Assembly (NCBI GenBank): GCA_029245665.1
Contig: JAQWOW010000260.1
Location: 1 to 19,362 of the forward strand
Origin: Polaribacter sp.
GTDB lineage: Bacteria; Bacteroidota; Bacteroidia; Flavobacteriales; Flavobacteriaceae
Reading direction: 5' to 3'
DNA length: 19,362 nucleotides
Positions within the stretch are counted from its first letter, which is position 1. Each line of letters starts with the position of its first letter. This document shows positions 14,248 to 19,362 of this stretch, in pieces. Below the pieces are notes generated by a model, which was not told the DNA's origin, made no database searches, and saw nothing but the letters and a program-made list of their open reading frames with translations. The position numbers and the translations under genes are program-made.

Positions 14248-16431
14248 TTACTTTGTAAACAATAATTCTCGATACTTTGTGAGCGGCCATAGATTGTCAT
14301 CTACCATGGTTTCTAATTTGTCACAATGGTATCGTATTTGTTCAAAAAATGGCTGAACTTTTTTACAATAATATTCTGCAGATTTTAAACCACTAAGCTT
14401 GTTTGCTTTCTTACGTTCGTCAACCATTTTATTCACTAAACTGTTAATTTCTGTGATATGATTTGAAATAATCATAATCAATTCTATTTGCTCTTTTGCA
14501 ATATTCTTATGCTCTGCACCAAAAATTTCTTTAAGATTTTTGGTGTTTTCTAACAATGTATTTTGATAAATTATTGCTGTAGGAACGATATGATTTCTTG
14601 AAATATCACCTAAAACTCTACTTTCTATTTGAACTCTTTTCGTATATAATTCTAAATCTATTTCATACCTTGCCTCTAACTCCACTTTATTCATAACCGC
14701 CATCTCCTCAAATAAATTGATTACCTTTTTGGTCACTTTAACCTTTAGAGCTTCTGGAGTCGTTTTATTATTGCTAAGGCCTCGTTTTTTTGCTTCCTTT
14801 TCCCATGCTTCTCCATAACTATCTCCATTAAAACGAATGGCTTTCGAATCTTTAATATACTCTCTTAAAATATTAAAAACAGCCTCATCTTTTTTAAGTC
14901 CTTTTTCATCAATTAAAGCATCCACCTCAATTTTAAACTCCTTGAGTTGTTTGGCAACGATGGTATTTAAAACAGTCATTGGTATTGCACAATTTGCCCA
15001 AGAACCAACGGCTCTAAATTCAAATTTATTTCCCGTAAATGCAAAAGGTGAAGTTCTATTTCTATCTGTGTTGTCTAATAAAATTTCAGGAATTTTACCA
15101 ATAATATTCAGCTTTAAATCGGTTTTTTCTTGTGGTGAAAGCTTCCCTTTAGTAACATTTTCTAATTCATCTAAGACCTGAGACAACTGATTCCCAACAA
15201 ATACAGAAATAATAGCAGGCGGAGCTTCATTAGATCCAAGCCTATATTCATTACTTGCAGAGGCAATAGAAGCTCTTAGCAATTCTTCATAACTAGAAAC
15301 AGCTTTTATCGTATTTATAAAAAAAGTAAGAAATTGTAAGTTCTTCATGGGTGTCTTACCAGGACTCAACAAATTAGTTCCATTATTTGAAGATAATGAC
15401 CAATTATTGTGTTTCCCAGAACCATTAACTCCTGCAAATGGTTTTTCATGAAACAAGACCTTAAATTTATGCCTACGAGAAACTTTCTGCATTACATCCA
15501 TTAACAACGAATTATGATCTACAGCTAGGTTTGCTTCCTCAAAAATTGGAGCTACTTCAAATTGATTTGGGGCTACTTCATTGTGTCTCGTTTTAACAGG
15601 AATCCCTAACAACATACACTCTTGTTCTAAGTCTTGCATAAAACTCATGGCTCTTGCAGGAATTGTTCCAAAATAATGATCATCTAATTGTTGTCCTTTT
15701 GCAGGAATATGACCTAATAGGGTTCTCCCTGTAAGTTGAAGATCTGGTCTAGAAAGTGCCAATGCATCATCTATCAAAAAAAACTCTTGTTCCCATCCTA
15801 AAGTAGCGCTTACTTTATTAATATTTTTATCAAAATATTTACAAACTGCAGTTGCATGGATGTCTATGGCTTGTAAAGCTCTTAACAATGGTGTTTTGTT
15901 GTCTAAAGCCTCTCCTGTATAAGCTACAAAAATGGTAGGAATACACAAAGTTGTTTCATAAATAAACGCTGGGGAAGTAGGATCCCAAGCGGTATATCCT
16001 CTTGCTTCAAAAGTATTTCTGATCCCTCCATGAGGAAAACTTGATGCGTCTGGTTCTTGTTGAACCAACTGTTCTCCATCAAATTTTTCCATGGCTAAAC
16101 TACCGTTTATAGATTCAAAAAAGGCATCGTGCTTTTCTGCAGTTGCACCCGTAAGTGGCTGAAACCAATGCGTATAATGAGTTGCACCTTTAGACATTGC
16201 CCAGTCTTTCATACTAACAGCAACTTGATCTGCAATCTTTCTATCTATTTTTGTTCCATGCTCTATTGCATTCATTACACTTTCATAGGCTGAACGTGTA
16301 AGGTACTGTTGCATAGCATGTTTGTTAAAGACATTTTGACCAAAAAGTGTTGATCTTTTTTCGTTCTGAACAACTTTTATGGGGTTTCTGTGCAGTGTTT
16401 CTTGTAAAGCGTTGAATCTAATCCTTGACAT
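14248..16431 (-). CDS. glnN: Glutamine synthetase type III
   Basis: GSIII makes glutamine from glutamate, ammonia and ATP as a large dodecamer. The 727 residues match the family and are far longer than GSI (about 470) or GSII (about 350). The N-terminal region MSRIRFNALQETLHRNP, the FGQNVFNKHAM block (30-40), and FPHGGIRNTFEARGYTAWDP (132-151) are GSIII hallmarks. Active-site elements are GWEQEFFLID with E214 and E216, RHNEVAPNQFEVAPIFEE (282-299), NGSGKHNNWS (336-345) and NRTSPFAFTGNKFEFRAVGS (458-477). It is divergent from a type II glutamine synthetase gene, sharing a 167-bp regulatory region. It has its own predicted promoter and terminator, and no glnB/amtB is linked within the window. 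Confidence 0.97.
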   Translation of the reverse strand: MSRIRFNALQETLHRNPIKVVQNEKRSTLFGQNVFNKHAMQQYLTRSAYESVMNAIEHGTKIDRKIADQVAVSMKDWAMSKGATHYTHWFQPLTGATAEKHDAFFESINGSLAMEKFDGEQLVQQEPDASSFPHGGIRNTFEARGYTAWDPTSPAFIYETTLCIPTIFVAYTGEALDNKTPLLRALQAIDIHATAVCKYFDKNINKVSATLGWEQEFFLIDDALALSRPDLQLTGRTLLGHIPAKGQQLDDHYFGTIPARAMSFMQDLEQECMLLGIPVKTRHNEVAPNQFEVAPIFEEANLAVDHNSLLMDVMQKVSRRHKFKVLFHEKPFAGVNGSGKHNNWSLSSNNGTNLLSPGKTPMKNLQFLTFFINTIKAVSSYEELLRASIASASNEYRLGSNEAPPAIISVFVGNQLSQVLDELENVTKGKLSPQEKTDLKLNIIGKIPEILLDNTDRNRTSPFAFTGNKFEFRAVGSWANCAIPMTVLNTIVAKQLKEFKIEVDALIDEKGLKKDEAVFNILREYIKDSKAIRFNGDSYGEAWEKEAKKRGLSNNKTTPEALKVKVTKKVINLFEEMAVMNKVELEARYEIDLELYTKRVQIESRVLGDISRNHIVPTAIIYQNTLLENTKNLKEIFGAEHKNIAKEQIELIMIISNHITEINSLVNKMVDERKKANKLSGLKSAEYYCKKVQPFFEQIRYHCDKLETMVDDNLWPLTKYRELLFTK

Positions 16432-16480
16432 ATTACTAATTTTTTCTACTTATATTTAATTTTAAACAAAGATACCCTTT

Positions 16481-16509
16481 CAAAATTAGGGATAAAATTA
16501 TTTTTCAAA
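16481..16509 (-). promoter_or_regulatory. Predicted glnN promoter
   Basis: On the minus strand TTTG (16509-16506), a 17-bp spacer and TAATTTTG (16488-16481) match the consensus. A second -7-like TATCTTTG lies at 16474-16467 without a matched -33. The left arm of the intergenic dyad overlaps the end of the -7 box and runs into the spacer. Confidence 0.5.
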
Positions 16510-16530
16510 CATTTTAAATATTTTACCCCT
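16488..16530. promoter_or_regulatory. Inverted repeat between divergent glutamine synthetase promoters (candidate operator)
   Basis: AGGGATAAAAT (16488-16498) and ATTTTACCCCT (16520-16530) are reverse complements at 10 of 11 positions, separated by 21 bp. The left arm lies within the glnN promoter and the right arm ends 6 bp before the predicted glnII -33 element. The two arms are about three helical turns apart centre to centre, so they could bind a dimer or looped regulator on one face. This is a sequence observation; regulation is inferred. Confidence 0.4.
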
Positions 16531-16536
16531 CTTTTT

Positions 16537-16567
16537 TTTGATATGAACTGAAAATATTTGATTTTTG
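16537..16567 (+). promoter_or_regulatory. Predicted glnII promoter
   Basis: TTTG at 16537-16540, a 19-bp spacer and GATTTTTG at 16560-16567 match the Bacteroidota promoter except for the first -7 base. Transcription would start near 16574, giving an A-rich leader of about 25 bases, as expected for an efficiently translated gene in this phylum. Confidence 0.45.
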
Positions 16568-16598
16568 TGGTAGAAACATCAAAAAACATTTATTTATT

Positions 16599-17624
16599 AT
16601 GGCAAAAATTAAATTAGAATATATTTGGTTAGATGGATATTTTCCAACTCAAAATATGAGAAGTAAAACCAAAGTAGAAGAGCATGAAAATTTTCAAGGA
16701 ACAATTGAAGAATTAGGTAATTGGTCTTTTGATGGTTCGTCTACAAAGCAAGCTTCAGGAGGTGCTTCTGATTGTTTATTAAAACCAGTTGCAATTTATA
16801 AAGACCCTGCAAGAATTAATGGATATTTAGTAATGACAGAGGTTTTAAATGCTGATGGTACTCCTCACGTTTCTAACGGAAGAGCTACTATTGATGATGA
16901 TGATAATGATTTCTGGTTTGGCTTTGAGCAAGAGTATTTTATTATGGATACGAAAACTCAATTACCTTTAGGGTTCCCTGTAGGTGGTTATCCTGCTCCA
17001 CAAGGAATGTATTACTGTTCTGTAGGTGGTAAAAATACACATGGTAGAGATTTAGTTGAAGAGCATGCTGATTTATGTATTGACGCTGGATTAAATTTTG
17101 AAGGAATCAATCAAGAAGTTGCTTCCGGTCAATGGGAATTCCAATTATTTGCGAAGGGTGCTAAAAAAGCAGGTGATGAAATTTGGATTGCTCGTTATTT
17201 ATTAGATAGATTAACAGAAAAATATGGTTTCTACATTGATTACCATCCAAAACCATTAGGAAAAGATATGGATTGGAATGGTTCTGGTATGCATGCAAAT
17301 TTCTCTAATGAAATATTGAGAACCTGCGGAGACAAAGAAGTGTATGCTAAAATTTGTGAAGCATTTAGACCTGTTGTAAAAGAACATATAGATGTGTATG
17401 GTGAGTTTAATGACCAACGTTTAACAGGAGATCATGAAACTGCTGCTATTACAGATTTCTCTTGGGGTATTTCTGATAGAGGAGCTTCTATTCGTATTCC
17501 AATTATTGCTGTTGAGAAAGGCTGGAAAGGCTGGTTAGAAGACAGAAGACCTGCTTCTAATGGAGATCCATACAAAATCGCAGGAAGAATTGTCAAGACT
17601 GTAAAGTCTGCTGATATTAGTTAA
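16599..17624 (+). CDS. glnII: Glutamine synthetase type II (eukaryotic-type, beta-grasp)
   Basis: This is a second, unrelated-length glutamine synthetase of 341 residues, the short GSII class seen in eukaryotes and some bacteria. It begins KIKLEYIWLDGY and NWSFDGSSTKQASGGASDCL (41-60), as GSII does. Metal and ammonia site residues are in WFGFEQEYF (E110, E112) and NQEVASGQWEFQ (171-182). NGSGMHANFSN (227-237), TGDHETA (276-282) and EDRRPASNGDPY (314-325) complete the active site. It lacks the GSI adenylylation region. The gene looks highly expressed: short A-rich leader and a strong terminator directly after. It is divergent from glnN, so one cell has two GS families from one intergenic region, probably for different nitrogen states. 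Confidence 0.96.
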   Translation: MAKIKLEYIWLDGYFPTQNMRSKTKVEEHENFQGTIEELGNWSFDGSSTKQASGGASDCLLKPVAIYKDPARINGYLVMTEVLNADGTPHVSNGRATIDDDDNDFWFGFEQEYFIMDTKTQLPLGFPVGGYPAPQGMYYCSVGGKNTHGRDLVEEHADLCIDAGLNFEGINQEVASGQWEFQLFAKGAKKAGDEIWIARYLLDRLTEKYGFYIDYHPKPLGKDMDWNGSGMHANFSNEILRTCGDKEVYAKICEAFRPVVKEHIDVYGEFNDQRLTGDHETAAITDFSWGISDRGASIRIPIIAVEKGWKGWLEDRRPASNGDPYKIAGRIVKTVKSADIS

Positions 17625-17647
17625 TATATTTTACCCCCCACAATCAT

Positions 17648-17681
17648 AAAAAACGTTTTCTAAATTTAGAAAACGTTTTTT
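17648..17681. terminator. Bidirectional terminator between glnII and antiporter gene
   Basis: A perfect 34-bp palindrome centred at 17664/17665, with core AAAACGTTTTCTAAA and its mirror. It has an A run on the left and a T run on the right, so it gives a hairpin plus U-tract in both transcription directions. It sits between convergent genes, 24 bp after one stop and 9 bp from the other. Confidence 0.85.
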
Positions 17682-17689
17682 TTTGCTAT

Positions 17690-18634
17690 CTACCCCTTAA
17701 AAGCGACGAATATAAATACTGCATAAAGTACAACGATCACAAAACCCTTTATTTTATTTATTTCATTCCGTTTTGGCAACATTGCCAAAACCAAAATACT
17801 TACTGCAAATAAAAGCATCCAAAAAATATCTCTAGACAATATGAACGGTTCAGTGACTGGGATTGTTTTAATAATAGAAGTTACCCCTAAAACAGATCCT
17901 ATATTAAAAATATTAGATCCAATAAGATTTCCTAAAGAAATTGCTTTTTCTTTTTTAACAGCAGCAATTACAGAAGCTGCTAGTTCTGGAACGCTTGTAC
18001 CAATTGCAATCATCGTAACCCCAATAACAGCCTCAGTAACTCCAAGTTTTATAGCTATTTCTGTGGCTCCTCTTACCAACCACTCACTACCAAAATACAA
18101 AGAAACTGCGCCAATTAAGAACCAAATACCAATCTTAAAATTAGAAACAACTGACAAGGCATCATCAACTGCTTCTAGATTTATTGTAGCTTTTTTTTGA
18201 CTTCTAATCAAATAAATGGTAAAAATAATTAAGGCTATAAACAATACAATACCCTCTGAAGCAACTAATTGATTGTCATTCCATAAAAAATAATACAACG
18301 CACCAGAAAACAACATCATTACGGGCCAGTTAACTTTGTAAAAAGATTGGTCTACTGCGATAGACCCAATGATGGCAGTGACACCAAGTACCAAACCAAT
18401 ATTAGCAATATTAGAACCCACTACATTGTTAATGGCAATTGCTGGAGATCCAGACAAAGCCGCGTTTAAACTTACTAATAATTCAGGGGCTGATGTTGCA
18501 AAAGAAACAACCGTCATTCCAATAACTATTTTTGAAATAGAAAGTTTAAAAGATAAAGCAACAGAAGATTTTACTAAAAAGTCTCCTCCAATAATAAGAG
18601 AAACAAAACCTAAAATTAAAAAAGCAATACTCAT
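17690..18634 (-). CDS. Calcium/sodium antiporter (YrbG-type, CaCA family)
   Basis: This is an inner-membrane cation exchanger of 314 residues with about ten membrane helices in two inverted halves. The alpha-1 repeat has SFATSAPELLVSL (44-56, E51) and NNVVGSNIANIGLVLG (69-84). The alpha-2 repeat has AIGTSVPELAASV (210-222, E217) and GNLIGSNIFNIGSVLG (235-250). The two acidic residues and the GSN-NIG motifs are the ion-binding elements of the Na+/Ca2+ exchanger superfamily. The half repeats are joined by a short cytoplasmic loop (about 145-165) with no regulatory domain. Ion specificity (Ca2+, Na+, K+ or H+) cannot be read from sequence. The promoter is not clear; TATCTTCG at 18658-18651 is one base from consensus. 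Confidence 0.93.
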   Translation of the reverse strand: MSIAFLILGFVSLIIGGDFLVKSSVALSFKLSISKIVIGMTVVSFATSAPELLVSLNAALSGSPAIAINNVVGSNIANIGLVLGVTAIIGSIAVDQSFYKVNWPVMMLFSGALYYFLWNDNQLVASEGIVLFIALIIFTIYLIRSQKKATINLEAVDDALSVVSNFKIGIWFLIGAVSLYFGSEWLVRGATEIAIKLGVTEAVIGVTMIAIGTSVPELAASVIAAVKKEKAISLGNLIGSNIFNIGSVLGVTSIIKTIPVTEPFILSRDIFWMLLFAVSILVLAMLPKRNEINKIKGFVIVVLYAVFIFVAFKG

Positions 18635-18808
18635 AATTAACTATTTTGTGCGAAGATATAATTTTTCATATGTTATTTGCTTAGCAATAAGAATCAATTC
18701 TATAAAACAGTAAATCTTATCTCTTCTTATATTCATAATAAGAATAATGGCTCAAACAAAATGATTGAGTTGTTTATTTTAGTAAATTTGAGGGTTAATT
18801 TACGACTA
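18635..18808. other. Intergenic region between antiporter and small-protein operon
   Basis: No gene is supported here. It contains a 7-bp AT-rich inverted repeat TTCTTAT/ATAAGAA (18724-18730 and 18738-18744) and the -7 box of the downstream operon. An open frame from 18677 merely extends the downstream 50-residue gene backwards. Confidence 0.5.
18783..18790 (+). promoter_or_regulatory. -7 box for small-protein / DUF2007 operon
   Basis: TAAATTTG is an exact -7 consensus match. A TTG at 18765-18767 with a 15-bp spacer could be the -33. Transcription would begin near 18797, so translation must start at the ATG at 18809 and not at the earlier in-frame ATG at 18677. Confidence 0.5.
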
Positions 18809-18961
18809 ATGAAGAAACAAGCATTTAAAATTCTAGCAAAAATAAATAAATTGATCTTACCATCCTTCACAAAAAAAGGATTGGACATCTCTAAAGCTTC
18901 TAAAATGCAATTAGCAATTATTGGATGGAGAGCTTTTGTAACAAAAAAAGCACTTCATTAA
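18809..18961 (+). CDS. Conserved-looking 50-residue basic protein
   Basis: The product starts MKKQAFKILAKINKLILPSF and continues through SKASKMQLAIIGWRAFVTKKAL to its end, rich in Lys with two hydrophobic patches. I recall near-identical short proteins throughout Flavobacteriaceae, sometimes labelled SsrA-binding protein; it has no SmpB fold and is far too short, so that label looks like error propagation. The start is chosen at 18809 because the predicted promoter lies between it and the upstream in-frame ATG, and the extra 44 residues are unconvincing. It ends 12 bp before the DUF2007 gene and is probably co-transcribed with it. Function unknown. The positive charge could suit RNA, ribosome or membrane association. 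Confidence 0.75.
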   Translation: MKKQAFKILAKINKLILPSFTKKGLDISKASKMQLAIIGWRAFVTKKALH

Positions 18962-18973
18962 AAATTATAAATT

Positions 18974-19204
18974 ATGAAAAACCTTTATACCAAAGTATTT
19001 ACAGAATCTACAATTCTTGTAAACAGACTTCACTCTTTGTTAACTGAAGCAGGAGTTTCTGCTAGATTAAGCGACAGAGTTGAATCTGCAAGACTAGGCG
19101 GTTTTGGAGTTCCATTAAACTCTGTTGAATTATTTGTCTTGAATGACGAGATTCATAAAGCACAACCTATTATAGATTCTTTTAAAGAAGAAATAAATTC
19201 ATAA
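18974..19204 (+). CDS. DUF2007 domain protein (putative signal-transducing protein)
   Basis: The 76 residues match the DUF2007 pattern: TKVFTESTILVNRLHSLLTEAGVSARLSD, then GVPLNSVELFVLNDEIHKAQPIIDSF. The predicted order is beta-alpha-beta-beta-alpha, a ferredoxin/ACT-like small fold thought to act in protein or ligand sensing; no activity is established that I know of. There is no signal peptide or membrane segment, so it is cytosolic. It is the second gene of a two-gene unit with the 50-residue protein. No terminator hairpin is evident before the tRNA promoter. Confidence 0.8.
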   Translation: MKNLYTKVFTESTILVNRLHSLLTEAGVSARLSDRVESARLGGFGVPLNSVELFVLNDEIHKAQPIIDSFKEEINS

Positions 19205-19219
19205 AAAATCACAATAGCC

Positions 19220-19250
19220 TTTCTGTTTTAAAAAAATGCCATTATATTTG
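19220..19250 (+). promoter_or_regulatory. Predicted tRNA-Arg promoter
   Basis: TTTC (19220-19223), a 19-bp spacer and TATATTTG (19243-19250) give a near-consensus Bacteroidota promoter ending 12 bases before the mature tRNA 5' end. Confidence 0.6.
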
Positions 19251-19262
19251 CACCCTCAAAAA

Positions 19263-19336
19263 GGCCATGTGGCGCAACTGAATAGCGCACTTGATTACGG
19301 CTCAAGAGGTTCTAGGTTTGAATCCTAGCATGGTCA
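19263..19336 (+). tRNA. tRNA-Arg (anticodon ACG)
   Basis: A 74-base cloverleaf folds completely. The acceptor stem is GGCCATG with CATGGTC (one G-T), and the D stem GCGC/GCGC has a 9-base loop. The anticodon stem CTTGA/TCAAG encloses loop TTACGGC with anticodon ACG at 19297-19299. The variable loop has 5 bases, and the T stem CTAGG/CCTAG has loop TTTGAAT. The discriminator is A, and CCA is not encoded. A34 should be converted to inosine by TadA, allowing CGU, CGC and CGA to be read. Confidence 0.96.
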
Positions 19337-19362
19337 CGAATAAATAGTACAATTCAAAAAAA

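Noticed and set aside
14837..15181. 114-codon plus-strand ORF inside glnN
   Set aside because: It is antisense to conserved GSIII coding sequence and has no recognisable domain or upstream promoter box.
17841..18713. Plus-strand open frames of 114-119 codons over the antiporter gene
   Set aside because: They are complementary-strand shadows of the repeated hydrophobic helices of the antiporter.
18724..18744. 7-bp inverted repeat TTCTTAT/ATAAGAA
   Set aside because: It is AT-only apart from one C-G pair and short; such repeats are expected by chance in DNA of this composition.
18677..18808. Longer start for the 50-residue protein gene
   Set aside because: The extra 44 residues look like translated intergenic AT-rich DNA and the promoter-like TAAATTTG lies inside them.
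19263..19336. tRNA-Arg as an integration site for a mobile element
   Set aside because: No integrase or direct repeat of the tRNA 3' end is visible before the window ends.

Overview
The window is about 19.4 kb of AT-rich DNA from a Bacteroidota chromosome, most likely family Flavobacteriaceae and possibly near Polaribacter or Tenacibaculum; the genus is inferred from protein style only. The supporting signs are the Bacteroidota promoter pattern (-7 TAnnTTTG, -33 TTTG/TTG) before many genes, the lack of strong Shine-Dalgarno sites, an XrtF exosortase pair, an HYC_CC_PP protein, and a type III glutamine synthetase. Almost everything is core or clade-conserved chromosome. I see no insertion sequence, phage gene, CRISPR array or toxin-antitoxin pair.

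Left part (1-3017, minus strand): xrtF and its membrane partner overlap as a two-gene unit. They are followed by an HYC_CC_PP protein and a TonB-dependent receptor that runs off the left edge. The last two probably form a metal-related outer-membrane uptake module.

Plus-strand block (3068-10961): a small GAF/fRMsr-like protein, then an unannotated 43-codon ORF with its own promoter-like sequence, then purH (last two steps of IMP synthesis). Next comes the tight elongasome operon mreB-mreC-mreD-mrdA-rodA, which builds the lateral wall of rod-shaped cells. A 377-bp gene-free stretch full of inverted and direct repeats follows rodA.

Middle (11339-14174): prfA (RF1) and purM (step five of purine synthesis) on the minus strand flank a small plus-strand lipoprotein gene.

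Nitrogen block (14248-17624): two unrelated glutamine synthetases, the large GSIII (minus) and the short eukaryotic-type GSII (plus), are divergently transcribed from a 167-bp intergenic region. That region carries predicted promoters for both and an 11-bp inverted repeat between them. GSII ends at a perfect 34-bp palindromic terminator shared with the convergent Na+/Ca2+ exchanger-type antiporter gene.

Right end (18635-19362): a 50-residue conserved-looking protein and a DUF2007 protein form a small operon, followed by tRNA-Arg(ACG) with a near-consensus promoter.

No clearly new multi-gene system is evident. The best leads are the dyad between the two glutamine synthetase genes, the 43-codon amphipathic-helix ORF before purH, a substituted phosphate-loop glycine in MreB, the HYC_CC_PP/TonB module, and the structured spacer after rodA.
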